Below are positions 19,472 through 28,283 of a stretch of DNA of 64,000 nt, piece after piece; position 1 is the stretch's first letter; each line of letters starts with the position of its first letter. Origin of the DNA: Bacteroidaceae bacterium (GTDB taxonomy: Bacteria > Bacteroidota > Bacteroidia > Bacteroidales > Bacteroidaceae); NCBI GenBank assembly GCA_017507385.1, contig JAFWAX010000049.1, positions 1 to 64,000 on the forward strand, written 5' to 3'. The notes below the pieces were generated by a model that saw only the letters and a program-made list of their open reading frames with translations, had not been told where the DNA came from and did no database searches. Made by a program: the position numbers and the translations under genes.

Positions 19472-21226
19472 ATGACAAAGACCAGATTCTTCTATATTGT
19501 TTCGATGCTGTTCGCTGCTATCGGACTCTGTGCTCGTCCTGCACGTCCAGTGGTCCGCACTGTGACAAACAGCGATGGCTCGTCATTCAATATTCTGCTG
19601 CGTGGTGATGAGAGTTTTCACTTCTATACCACCGAAGATGGCACACCCGTGCTGCGCGATGTCAATGGCAACTACCGTCTTGCGCCCCAAGCCGCCGACA
19701 GCATTGCCAATGTATGGGAGGCACGGCGCAGGCAACGGAATGCCATGCAAGAAGCACGTACAAAAAAAGTCATTCGCAAACGCATCTGGGGGGAACCTTC
19801 GTCTTATGTCGGTGAAAAAAAAGGCATTGTCATACTCGTCAGTTTCCCGGATTACCCTTTCTTGGAACAACACAATTCTGATGTATTCCACGACATGTTC
19901 AACAAGAAAGGCTACAACAAGAACGGGTTCCAAGGTTCCGTACACGACTACTTCTATGATCAGTCCTACGGCCAGTTCAGCCTCACATTCGACATATACG
20001 GCCCCATCAAGGCAAGCCATCAGCGAAGCTACTACGGAAGGAACACCAGCCAAGGGGATGACCGCCGTGTAGCCACACTCGCAGCCGAAGCATGTCTGCA
20101 GGCGAACAATCTTTACGACATCAATTGGGATGCCTATGACTGGGACAGCGATGGGGAAGTAGACCAAGTGTATATCATCTTTGCAGGGCACGGAGAAGAA
20201 GAAGGAGCATCATCCGATGCCATCTGGTCACACATGTGGACACTTGACGAGGGAATGGAGTATGACGACGGCAACGGAGCCATTGTGCTTGAGAGGAAAA
20301 GAATCAACACCTATGCCATGAGTTGCGAACTTTCCAGCAATAAAGGGACAGAACTGAATGGTATCGGCAGTGCATGCCATGAGTTCAGCCATTGTCTCGG
20401 ACTGCCAGATTTTTATGATACCAGCTATGATGGCGGATTTGGCATGAATGCATGGGACCTCATGGCTTCCGGTTCCTATAATGGGGCAAAAAGCAAAGGA
20501 GAATGTCCTGCAGGCTATACAGCTTACGAACGATGGTTAGCTGGATGGCTGGAGTTTACTCATCTCCTCCACCCTACTACCATACAAGACATGCCAGCCC
20601 TGCAAGACACTGCCGTAGCGTACATTATCCGAAACGAAGGAAATCCCAATGAATATTTTGTGCTTGAAAACAGACAGGCACAAGGTTGGTTCAAATATGT
20701 AAATACCTATTCCTCCTGCCATGGGCTACTCGTCTACCATGTCGACTACGATGCGCAGGCATGGGAAGAAAACACACCCAACAACATGGCCGAACATCAG
20801 CGCATGAGCATCATCCCTGCGAGCGGCAAGTACGGCACACTGCACGGAACTCGCGACAACCGGTACTACCATGTCACAGAGGATCAATACCGTGCCCATC
20901 TATTCCCTGGCAGCCAAAACATACACGAACTGACAGACACCTCGCATGCCCATTGCGGAGCACAGCTGTTTCACTTCAATACAGATGGAACACGGCACAT
21001 GGGAAAGCCCATTACCGACATATCCGAGCATGATGGCCGCATCTCCTTCAATTTCATGGGCGGAGCAGCACAAGCCATCACTTCGCCACACGTCAACAGC
21101 CAAGAAGGCACTTCTGCACCATCCTATTACACTCTCAGCGGAATCCCCGTTGCAACACCCAAACAAAGCGGAATCTACCTCAAGAAACAGGGGGAATCAA
21201 CACAGAAAATCTTCTTTGCTCCATAA
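19472..21226 (+). CDS. Secreted M6-family metalloprotease
   Basis: 584 aa from the ATG at 19472; an upstream in-frame ATG lies inside the promoter and is rejected. The signal peptide is MTKTRFFYIVSMLFAAIGLCA. An N-terminal propeptide-like part contains the 'RGDESFHFYTTEDGTPV' segment common in the family. The M6 (immune inhibitor A-like) catalytic domain has the zinc motif HEFSHCLGLPD at about residues 303-313, with further conserved NAWDLMASGSYNG. The last ~30 residues (YYTLSGIPVATPKQSGIYLKK) look like a type IX or Prevotella-style sorting tail. It probably degrades extracellular protein. It is transcribed alone and convergent with the carbonic anhydrase gene. Confidence 0.88.
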   Translation: MTKTRFFYIVSMLFAAIGLCARPARPVVRTVTNSDGSSFNILLRGDESFHFYTTEDGTPVLRDVNGNYRLAPQAADSIANVWEARRRQRNAMQEARTKKVIRKRIWGEPSSYVGEKKGIVILVSFPDYPFLEQHNSDVFHDMFNKKGYNKNGFQGSVHDYFYDQSYGQFSLTFDIYGPIKASHQRSYYGRNTSQGDDRRVATLAAEACLQANNLYDINWDAYDWDSDGEVDQVYIIFAGHGEEEGASSDAIWSHMWTLDEGMEYDDGNGAIVLERKRINTYAMSCELSSNKGTELNGIGSACHEFSHCLGLPDFYDTSYDGGFGMNAWDLMASGSYNGAKSKGECPAGYTAYERWLAGWLEFTHLLHPTTIQDMPALQDTAVAYIIRNEGNPNEYFVLENRQAQGWFKYVNTYSSCHGLLVYHVDYDAQAWEENTPNNMAEHQRMSIIPASGKYGTLHGTRDNRYYHVTEDQYRAHLFPGSQNIHELTDTSHAHCGAQLFHFNTDGTRHMGKPITDISEHDGRISFNFMGGAAQAITSPHVNSQEGTSAPSYYTLSGIPVATPKQSGIYLKKQGESTQKIFFAP

Positions 21227-21249
21227 GTTGTTCCTGAGGAGAACTCCAT

Positions 21250-21771
21250 TCAGTCAGCATCACGATACCAGTCAGCATACATAATGTAGTGCTGAGCAAT
21301 GCCGACATTCAATTCTTTCGATTGTTGAGGGTCAACTTTCTTGATGAACTTGGCAGGCACACCGCCCCACAGTTCTCCATCGCCCACCACAGTCTTGCTC
21401 AGAACCAAAGAACCTGCAGCCACGATAGCACCTTCACCCACCACTGCATTGTCGAGCACCGTCGCTCCCATACCGATAAGCGCACCCGACTTCACCGTAC
21501 AGCCATGCAGTGTCACGTTGTGTCCTATCGTCACATCGTCACCAATCTCAATCGCCGCTTTCTGATAGAGCGTATGCAAACATGAACCATCCTGAATATT
21601 CACACGATTGCCAATCCTGATATAGTTCACATCGCCACGCACCACAGCATTAAACCACACCGTACACTGGTCGCCCATCTGCACATCACCCACAATCGTT
21701 GCATTCTCACTGAAATAGCAGCCCTCACCCCACTTCGGAGTCAAGCCACACACCGTTTTTATCAATGCCAT
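21250..21771 (-). CDS. Gamma-class carbonic anhydrase family protein
   Basis: 173 aa built of left-handed beta-helix hexapeptide repeats (VGDVQMGDQCTVWFNAVVRGD ... IGHNVTLHGC). The zinc-ligand histidines expected for the gamma-CA/YrdA/PaaY group are visible in CLHTLYQ and IGHNVTLHG. Most YrdA-type proteins have weak or no tested activity, so the true substrate is uncertain. It is cytoplasmic and lies 42 bp after the DMT gene, probably in the same transcript. Confidence 0.9.
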   Translation of the reverse strand: MALIKTVCGLTPKWGEGCYFSENATIVGDVQMGDQCTVWFNAVVRGDVNYIRIGNRVNIQDGSCLHTLYQKAAIEIGDDVTIGHNVTLHGCTVKSGALIGMGATVLDNAVVGEGAIVAAGSLVLSKTVVGDGELWGGVPAKFIKKVDPQQSKELNVGIAQHYIMYADWYRDAD

Positions 21772-21813
21772 ATTTCCCTACTTTTACAATTATTCCAATA
21801 AAAACTTTAAAAC

Positions 21814-22182
21814 TCATTTCAAGAACACGAAATATACCGCTGCCACAAGACAGAGGAAAGCAACCGCATGATTCCACTGGAAATGCTCACCTTGAAACAT
21901 CATGCCAGCCATCACCGTAAACACCGTCAGAGAGATAACCTCCTGAATCACTTTAAGCTGCATCAGCGTAAAAGGTCCTCCATTCCCTTCAAATCCCAGT
22001 TTGTTTGCAGGGACCTGCAACAGGTATTCAAAAAAAGCAATAGCCCACGACAGGGCAATGACAGCGATGAGCGGCCAGCTGGTACTGATGTTCATCTGCT
22101 GAAGTTTCAAGTGTCCATACCAAGCCACGGTCATGAACACATTGCTGCCGATAAGCAGCAGAATGGTATAAAATCCGTTCAT
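21814..22182 (-). CDS. DMT-family (DUF486) small membrane protein
   Basis: 122 aa from MNGFYTILLL; the open frame extends upstream but those residues are basic and non-membrane, and a -7-like box (22205-22213) lies inside it. Four hydrophobic segments and the motifs YGHLK, EYLLQVPANKLGF and FTLMQLKVIQEVISL are those of DUF486 DMT-superfamily proteins. The function is unknown; it may be a small transporter. Confidence 0.85.
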   Translation of the reverse strand: MNGFYTILLLIGSNVFMTVAWYGHLKLQQMNISTSWPLIAVIALSWAIAFFEYLLQVPANKLGFEGNGGPFTLMQLKVIQEVISLTVFTVMAGMMFQGEHFQWNHAVAFLCLVAAVYFVFLK

Positions 22183-22204
22183 TGTAATCGTTTTCAATTT
22201 TGCT

Positions 22205-22213
22205 GCGAAGGTA
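22205..22213 (-). promoter_or_regulatory. -7-like box for the DMT / carbonic anhydrase unit
   Basis: TACCTTCGC on the minus strand, one base off TAnnTTTGC, 22 bp before the DMT start. Confidence 0.4.
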
Positions 22214-22302
22214 CGGCTTTTTTTCAAAAAAATAATGTCTATTAAATCTTTTTTGTCAACTTTGCGTCTTGTTAGTAGATTACATCGAAAAATCATCAAG
22301 CA

Positions 22303-22809
22303 ATGAACGAGGAGACAGAACAGTTACTGCCAGAATTAGAGAGGATTGTCGTGGAGCGGCAAGACTGGCTCTTCCGTTTTGCTTATATACGAATCGGTGT
22401 GAGGGAAGATGCAGAGGATGTGGTGCAGGAGGTGCTGCTGAACGTATTCCGACGATTGAGGGAGAAGATGCACGTAGAGAGTCTGGAGCAGTATGTCATC
22501 CGTTCCATCAGCAATGCATGCCATGATTACTTCCGACGAAAACCGCTAAAGGTTGTTCCCATTGACGAAGCCCGACATGTTCCCGTCAACGAGGCTGACC
22601 AACACATTCATGAAGAATATGTGAGAATAAACCAACTACTGGATGCTTTACCTGAAGAGCAAGCAGAGATTGTGAGGCTGAAATGCTACGACGAACTGAC
22701 CTTCAAACAGATAGCAGAATTGCAAGACATTTCGGAGGCGACAGCAAAGTCCCGATACCGATATGCCATCATGCATATCCAACAAATGCTCAAGAAGAAA
22801 GGAAATTAA
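22303..22809 (+). CDS. ECF-type RNA polymerase sigma factor (locus A)
   Basis: 168 aa. Region 2 is recognisable in DWLFRFAYIRIG..EDAEDVVQE and region 4 in LDALPEEQAEIVRLKCYDELTFKQIAE with a following helix-turn-helix. Short spacing (3 bp) to the next gene, a membrane protein, indicates a sigma/anti-sigma pair. The third gene, a lipoprotein, may be the sensor or an output. A weak -7 (CAACTTTGC, 22257-22265) lies upstream. Confidence 0.9.
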   Translation: MNEETEQLLPELERIVVERQDWLFRFAYIRIGVREDAEDVVQEVLLNVFRRLREKMHVESLEQYVIRSISNACHDYFRRKPLKVVPIDEARHVPVNEADQHIHEEYVRINQLLDALPEEQAEIVRLKCYDELTFKQIAELQDISEATAKSRYRYAIMHIQQMLKKKGN

Positions 22810-22812
22810 GAT

Positions 22813-23223
22813 ATGAATAACAAGAACATCAACATTCCAGAGGAGGACCTCAACGAAGAGTTGGAGGACATCGAGCAGATGCTCAAACCACAATGCGAGT
22901 TCAAGGCATCAGACACCTTGAAGGACGAGGTGCTGGCTCGTGCAAGGCAGGAAGTGAAGCCTCAACGCAAGGTCAAGATTTGGCCATGGGTGGCTGCTGC
23001 CTGTGCTGTCGGCTTCCTGATGTTGTGGCTCACCCCACCGGAGAAGACACAGAGGGACGAAGCTCTCCATGCCTATCTGGTCAGTGCTTACCATGCAAAG
23101 CATCAGCAGGCGATATCTAACCAGATGGACGCACGCGAATCATTCGAAGACATCGAACGGAGATTGAGAATTGAAGGAGCGCAACTGAAAGAAGAATTCA
23201 AAATGTCAAATCAAATCTATTAA
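22813..23223 (+). CDS. Putative anti-sigma factor, single-pass membrane protein (locus A)
   Basis: 136 aa with an acidic cytoplasmic N-terminus (about 1-55), one membrane segment (WPWVAAACAVGFLMLWL, about 57-74) and a periplasmic part of about 60 residues that is helical. No zinc-binding HxxxCxxC is seen. The segment W-P-x-V-A-A-A-C ... L-T-P-P is shared with the membrane protein of locus C (38722-39417), so both belong to one family. The anti-sigma role is inferred from gene order. Confidence 0.7.
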   Translation: MNNKNINIPEEDLNEELEDIEQMLKPQCEFKASDTLKDEVLARARQEVKPQRKVKIWPWVAAACAVGFLMLWLTPPEKTQRDEALHAYLVSAYHAKHQQAISNQMDARESFEDIERRLRIEGAQLKEEFKMSNQIY

Positions 23224-23234
23224 CTCAAGAAACA

Positions 23235-24425
23235 ATGAAAAAGATGATATTCATGGCTGCACTCTTGGTCAGTGTGTATGCCTGCAAAAACGAAACAACC
23301 AACGACAATCTGCCTATGCCATCCACCTTCCCAGAACTCTTTGATGGTTTGCTTCAACAGGGGGGGCATTTGCATGTGGACATCTATAGTGACGATTCTG
23401 TTCGCACCGATTATTATTACGATTGGTTCGACCTCTATCAGGACGAACGGACATACGATGTGGATATGGATACGACCCTGATTGACGGAGTCCATCTTAA
23501 CGACTCCATTGCTGACATGGTGGCTGAAATGAGAGCCGTAGAAGACAGTGTGGCAAGAACAGAGATGACGATTCGCGATTATGCCCAAAAGGGGGTGCAG
23601 CACTTGGAGGAGAAGTACATTCACCAATCTGCCAAGTACTACAAATACGAGAGACATCTCAACGGAAAGGATTCCATTGAGTTCGTCATTGCCACCAAGG
23701 AACTGACCGATTCTCTTCCCGAAGACTGCAAGAAGGATGATTTCAGAGAGAGTTTCAGATATTATCCTGAATTCTTCCACTATTATTATACACATCAAAC
23801 AAACGGGAATAATTACGTGAGCTTAACTTACCATCGCGAAGAACGTGTCAAAGGCAAGAAAGCCACCAATGAGGATGAGATTCGCAAGTTGTTGCTTGAT
23901 TACATCGCTAAACAAAAGGGAACAAAGGAATATCATGTTCAGTATCTGATAGACGAGGGAAAGGATTTCGATCAGTCTGCCATCACCTTCCATTCACGCA
24001 AGAACAAAGAAAAGGTACATATGGAGGGAACGCTTTATGTGCTTCCTGGCACGGGCAAGGAAAAAATCAGGAATGTGGAGGAATTGCGTTCCATGTTGAA
24101 GGAATTCACAACCACCCACTATGCAGGGTATTTGAATTATCATTATGTGGACGAAACTTTTGACATGACGGAATGTGACCGGTACGCGAATCAACTGATG
24201 GAATTGACCATCGGTGATAAAAGACCATGGGATAGCGTCGCCAATTTGTTCCATGTGCAGATAGGAAACTACTGGAAGGGGGAAGGTCTCAAAATCCTCA
24301 TGCTGAAGCCCATCAACAGTTCTTACTTCATGCCCAGCCTCGAATGGATGGGAATAAAGAGCATCCACAACAATGAGATTGAATGGCTGCCCGGATATGA
24401 AGGAGGTTATTTGCACACAAGATGA
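23235..24425 (+). CDS. Lipoprotein of unknown function in ECF operon A
   Basis: 396 aa with a lipobox-like VSVYAC at residues 12-17, then a largely beta, Tyr/Asp-rich exported region (YYYDWFDLYQDERTYDVDMD). I recognise no known domain. It starts 11 bp after the anti-sigma gene and should be co-transcribed, so it is likely regulated by, or feeds, the ECF pathway. The C-terminus (about 255-340) has a repeat of the 'KF/TY..F.SR..KE' type seen in outer-membrane-associated proteins, but no call is made. Confidence 0.65.
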   Translation: MKKMIFMAALLVSVYACKNETTNDNLPMPSTFPELFDGLLQQGGHLHVDIYSDDSVRTDYYYDWFDLYQDERTYDVDMDTTLIDGVHLNDSIADMVAEMRAVEDSVARTEMTIRDYAQKGVQHLEEKYIHQSAKYYKYERHLNGKDSIEFVIATKELTDSLPEDCKKDDFRESFRYYPEFFHYYYTHQTNGNNYVSLTYHREERVKGKKATNEDEIRKLLLDYIAKQKGTKEYHVQYLIDEGKDFDQSAITFHSRKNKEKVHMEGTLYVLPGTGKEKIRNVEELRSMLKEFTTTHYAGYLNYHYVDETFDMTECDRYANQLMELTIGDKRPWDSVANLFHVQIGNYWKGEGLKILMLKPINSSYFMPSLEWMGIKSIHNNEIEWLPGYEGGYLHTR

Positions 24426-24500
24426 GCGAAAAACGGAGAATAAAAAGTAAAAGTTACTTAATTTTTTCACTATCCACTATCCACTATCCTCTATTTTTCG

Positions 24501-24509
24501 TACCTTTGC
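24501..24509 (+). promoter_or_regulatory. -7 promoter box for trpB2
   Basis: TACCTTTGC, 40 bp before the start codon. Just upstream is a short tandem of CACTATC units (about 24468-24490) in the place of the -33 element. Confidence 0.6.
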
Positions 24510-24549
24510 GGCCAGTTCATTCTAATTTGAAACTAAAACCAAAACAACA

Positions 24550-25914
24550 ATGAGCACAAAACAGAAACGTTATTTCTTGACGGAAGAGGAAATACCAACA
24601 CAATGGTACAACATTCAGGCAGACATGACAACCAAGCCAATGCCGCCATTGAATCCATCCACAAAGGAACCGCTGACAGTGGACGACCTTGCCCAGATTT
24701 TCCCTCGCGAATGCTGCGTACAGGAGTTGGACACAGAAAACGCCTGGATAGACATCCCTGAAGATGTGCTCGAAAAATACAAGTTCTACCGCAGCACACC
24801 GCTGGTACGCGCATATGCCCTCGAAGAAGCCCTGGGCACACCTGCACACATCTACTTCAAGAATGAAAGTGTCAATCCCCTAGGCTCGCACAAGATTAAT
24901 TCAGCCTTGCCACAATGCTACTACGCCAAGCAAGAGGGGACAGAAAACGTCACCACAGAGACAGGAGCAGGCCAATGGGGCATGGCGCTCAGCTACGCCT
25001 CCAAGCTTTACGGCCTTGAAGCCGCTGTATACCAAGTAAAAATCACCATGCAGCAAAAGCCCTACCGCTCTACAGTCATGCGCACATTCGGAGCTGCCGT
25101 CACAGCTTCTCCGTCAATGTCCACTCGTGCAGGCAAGGACATCATCACGCGTGACCCACGGCATCCCGGCTCGCTTGGCACAGCCATCTCCGAGGCTGTC
25201 GAACTGGCACAGACCACGCCCAACACGAAATATACGCTCGGCTCAGTCCTCAATCACGTAGCCCTGCATCAGAGCATCATCGGACTGGAAGCAGAAAAGC
25301 AGATGGAAAAAGCAGGCGAATACCCCGACACTGTAATCGCATGCTTCGGAGGCGGCTCCAACTTCGGCGGTTTGGCATTCCCCTTCATGCGCCACAACAT
25401 CCTTGACGGCAAGCAGACAGAGTTCATCGCTGCCGAGCCAGCCAGCTGTCCAAAGCTCACACGCGGCCAGTTCCGCTATGACTTCGGCGACGAAGCAGGA
25501 TACACGCCGCTATTGCCTATGTTCACATTAGGACACAACTTCAAGCCAAGCAACATCCACGCAGGCGGTCTCCGCTATCACGGCGCAGGCGTCATCGTTT
25601 CTCAGCTCCTGAAGGACGGCATGATGCGAGGCATGGACATTCCACAGCTTGAGTCCTTCGATGCCGGAATGCTCTTCGCACGCACCGAAGGCATCGTGCC
25701 AGCACCCGAAAGCTGCCATGCCATAGCTGCCACCATTCGCGAAGCAAACAGATGCAAAGAGACGGGCGAAGAGAAAGTCATCCTCTTCTGTCTCTCCGGC
25801 CACGGACTCATCGACATGCCAAGCTACGAGCAGTACCTGAATGGCGACTTGCAGAACTACGCCATCACCGACGAAGACGTAGCGAAGAACCTTGCAGAAC
25901 TGGACAATCTTTAA
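24550..25914 (+). CDS. trpB2: Tryptophan synthase beta chain-like protein, TrpB2 type
   Basis: 454 aa, the length of the TrpB2 subfamily (TrpB1 is about 400). The PLP lysine is K115 in LGSHKINSA, and the Gly-rich phosphate loop CFGGGSNFGG is at about residues 271-280. The extended N-terminus (about 1-90) before the PLP domain is the TrpB2 hallmark. It condenses indole and serine, or salvages indole; TrpB2 does not need TrpA. There is no trp operon around it. It is monocistronic, bounded by its own -7 box and the terminator at 25938. Confidence 0.93.
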   Translation: MSTKQKRYFLTEEEIPTQWYNIQADMTTKPMPPLNPSTKEPLTVDDLAQIFPRECCVQELDTENAWIDIPEDVLEKYKFYRSTPLVRAYALEEALGTPAHIYFKNESVNPLGSHKINSALPQCYYAKQEGTENVTTETGAGQWGMALSYASKLYGLEAAVYQVKITMQQKPYRSTVMRTFGAAVTASPSMSTRAGKDIITRDPRHPGSLGTAISEAVELAQTTPNTKYTLGSVLNHVALHQSIIGLEAEKQMEKAGEYPDTVIACFGGGSNFGGLAFPFMRHNILDGKQTEFIAAEPASCPKLTRGQFRYDFGDEAGYTPLLPMFTLGHNFKPSNIHAGGLRYHGAGVIVSQLLKDGMMRGMDIPQLESFDAGMLFARTEGIVPAPESCHAIAATIREANRCKETGEEKVILFCLSGHGLIDMPSYEQYLNGDLQNYAITDEDVAKNLAELDNL

Positions 25915-25937
25915 TTCAAATTCATCCATCAGCAGAC

Positions 25938-25974
25938 AATCCATCTTTTTCGTTCGGGAAAGATGGATTTTTTT
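25938..25974 (+). terminator. Terminator of trpB2
   Basis: An 11-bp perfect stem (AATCCATCTTT / AAAGATGGATT) followed by a T-run, 24 bp after the stop. Confidence 0.85.
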
Positions 25975-25987
25975 CTGAAAGAAACCG

Positions 25988-25996
25988 TACCTTTGC
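25988..25996 (+). promoter_or_regulatory. -7 promoter box for the GH35 gene
   Basis: TACCTTTGC, 33 bp before the start. It lies inside the longer open frame beginning at 25963, so the ATG at 26029 is the real start. Confidence 0.65.
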
Positions 25997-26028
25997 AACA
26001 GCAAACTAACAGCACTAACCAATACCCC

Positions 26029-28101
26029 ATGAACATCAAGCATCTACTTCTTGGCATCGCCTGCATGGCTGCCGCCACCCTCTCGGCACAAGAAACCTTC
26101 CGCTTCGGCACCAGCACCAACCCTGACGGCATCACATTCGAGGTTGACCGCCGCGGCTTCATCATCGGCGGCAAGCACGTCCTGCCCGTCATGGGCGAGA
26201 TACACTACAGCCGTGTGCCCGAGCATGAATGGCGGCGCGAGATTCAGAAGATGAGAGCCGGAGGCATCACCATCATCGCCACCTACGTCTTCTGGATTCA
26301 CCACGAAGAGGAAGAAGGCAAGTGGAACTGGAGCGGCAATCGCAACCTGCGCAAATTCCTGGAGATATGCAAAGAAGAGCAGATGCCCATCGTCTTGCGC
26401 ATCGGTCCCTTCTGCCATGGCGAGGTCTATCAGGGAGGCATGCCCGTCTGGATAGCAGAAAAGGCACAAGCCGATGCCAAGCAGTACAAGCTGCGCTCCC
26501 TGGCACCTGGATTCATGGAGGCAACCCGAAGACTATACACCAACATCTTCGCGCAAGCCGACGGACTGCAATGGAAAGACGGAGGCCCCATCGTCGGCAT
26601 CCAGATTGAAAACGAGTGCAGAGGACCATGGGCCTACTACATGGCGCTGAAAGAAATGGCCTTGCAGGCAGGATTCGACACGCCGTTCTACACACGCACA
26701 GGATGGCCCAAACTGAACGGAAAAGAGGAATTCGGGCAGTTGCTCCCCCTCTATGGCGACTACGCCGACGGCTTCTGGGACCGAGCGCTGACCGACATGC
26801 CTGGCGAGTATGCCAAGGCCTTCATCATGAAAGACACCCGACTGTCTGCAGTCATCGCCACCGAGGCGCTCGGCACCAGCCAAGACACAGGCATGAACAC
26901 CTCCGACCTCGCCTACCCCTACCTCACCTGCGAGCTGGGCGGCGGCATGATGGCATCCTACCACAGACGCATCAACATGAGCGGACGCGAAGTAAAGCCG
27001 CTTGCCATCTGCAAGCTGGGTTCGGGCTCCAACCTGCCAGGATATTACATGTACCATGGCGGCACCAACCCATACAATCCCAAGCACACCATGGCTGAAA
27101 CCCAGCAGAGCCTGGCAACCAACCACAACGACATGCCTCACATGAGCTACGACTTCCAGACAATGCTGGGCGAAATGGGGCAGCCCAACGCCATATCATG
27201 GAATGAAAGCCGACTGCTGCATCAGTTTCTGGCCGACTGGGGAGAAGAACTGAGCCAGATGGATGTCGATACGCTCAGCGACCACTATGCCCGCCGCGGC
27301 GCCTTCGAGTTCTTCAACGACTACGTGCGTTTCTCCAACGAAGAAGGCATCTCCTGCATCACTCCACGCAATTGGCAACTGTCCGAAGGCGTAACCATAG
27401 ACTGGGCCACAGCAGAGCCATTCTGCAAAGCCGACGGCATCATCTACCTGATTGCCATCGACGGCAAAAAGCCCCAACTCAGCATCAACGGAAAAGTATT
27501 CAAAGCCAAGCCCAACAAGCCCTTCAAAGCTGCAGGCACAACCTTCTGCGTCCTGTCGCGCCAAAAGGCACACACAGCCTACAAGATTGATGGCAAGCTC
27601 CATTATTCCGACGGCATCCTCTACAAAGATGGCAATAGCATCATGGAAGAGACGTGGCGCACACTCCCCATCCAGCCAATCCATGCGCTGACCAAGGAGC
27701 ACGATGGACTTCGCAACGTGACGATGGGCAAGCAAAGAGTTGCCGCACAGCCTACAGAGAGCGACTTCGACAAGGCTGCCACATGGAGCATCAACAATCT
27801 CAGCGAGTTCAACGAAACCCTTGACCTCTACCTCAAAATCTCCTACCGAGGCGACGTTGCCCGCCTCTATGCCGACGGACAGCTAGTGCAAGACAACTTC
27901 TGGAACGGCAAGCCCATGCTCGTCCGCCTCTCCGACCTCGTCGGCAAGCGCGTCGAACTCAAGATTCTCCCCCTCGGCAAGGACTACCCCATCTACCTGC
28001 AACAAGCCCAACGAGCCGAACTCAACCAAGCCCCCAACGGCATCCTCCTCTCGCTCGACAGCATACAAGTGATAGAGCGGCAGACCAACACCGTTGAATA
28101 A
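26029..28101 (+). CDS. GH35 beta-galactosidase-type glycosidase
   Basis: 690 aa with a signal peptide (MNIKHLLLGIACMAAATLSA). GH35 barrel motifs: GEIHYSRVPEHEWRREIQKMRAGG, acid/base Glu196 in IQIENE and nucleophile Glu302 in TCELGGGM. A C-terminal beta domain of about 250 residues follows. It probably releases terminal beta-galactose from hemicellulose or pectin side chains in the periplasm. The last 63 bp of the gene occur again at 35025-35087 with two mismatches, bracketing the restriction-modification island. Confidence 0.88.
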   Translation: MNIKHLLLGIACMAAATLSAQETFRFGTSTNPDGITFEVDRRGFIIGGKHVLPVMGEIHYSRVPEHEWRREIQKMRAGGITIIATYVFWIHHEEEEGKWNWSGNRNLRKFLEICKEEQMPIVLRIGPFCHGEVYQGGMPVWIAEKAQADAKQYKLRSLAPGFMEATRRLYTNIFAQADGLQWKDGGPIVGIQIENECRGPWAYYMALKEMALQAGFDTPFYTRTGWPKLNGKEEFGQLLPLYGDYADGFWDRALTDMPGEYAKAFIMKDTRLSAVIATEALGTSQDTGMNTSDLAYPYLTCELGGGMMASYHRRINMSGREVKPLAICKLGSGSNLPGYYMYHGGTNPYNPKHTMAETQQSLATNHNDMPHMSYDFQTMLGEMGQPNAISWNESRLLHQFLADWGEELSQMDVDTLSDHYARRGAFEFFNDYVRFSNEEGISCITPRNWQLSEGVTIDWATAEPFCKADGIIYLIAIDGKKPQLSINGKVFKAKPNKPFKAAGTTFCVLSRQKAHTAYKIDGKLHYSDGILYKDGNSIMEETWRTLPIQPIHALTKEHDGLRNVTMGKQRVAAQPTESDFDKAATWSINNLSEFNETLDLYLKISYRGDVARLYADGQLVQDNFWNGKPMLVRLSDLVGKRVELKILPLGKDYPIYLQQAQRAELNQAPNGILLSLDSIQVIERQTNTVE

Positions 28102-28103
28102 AA

Positions 28104-28139
28104 AAAACGCCTCATTTACCACAAAATGAGGCGTTTTTT
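28104..28139 (+). terminator. Terminator of the GH35 gene
   Basis: A stem of 13 bp or more (ACGCCTCATT / AATGAGGCGT, flanked by A- and T-runs) right after the stop. It is bidirectional in form. This sequence is absent after the second copy of the gene's 3' end. Confidence 0.9.
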
Positions 28140-28237
28140 CGACTTAATTTCAAGTCAAAAGTTCGACTAAACGATGGCATATAGCAATGCGTCGATTTTC
28201 CTTTGTTTTCAGCATTTCAGCCATGTTGAAGTTGTCA

Positions 28238-28283
28238 GTTCGACTAAACTTCGACTAAAAGTTCGACTAAACTTCGACTAAAA
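28238..28283. repeat. Tandem 23-bp repeat with CGACTAAA motifs
   Basis: Two identical units (28238-28260 and 28261-28283), each with two CGACTAAA words; another GTTCGACTAAAC lies near 28160. The repeat covers the stop codon region of the AlbA_2/ATPase pseudogene and its trailer, at the left edge of the island. Confidence 0.8.
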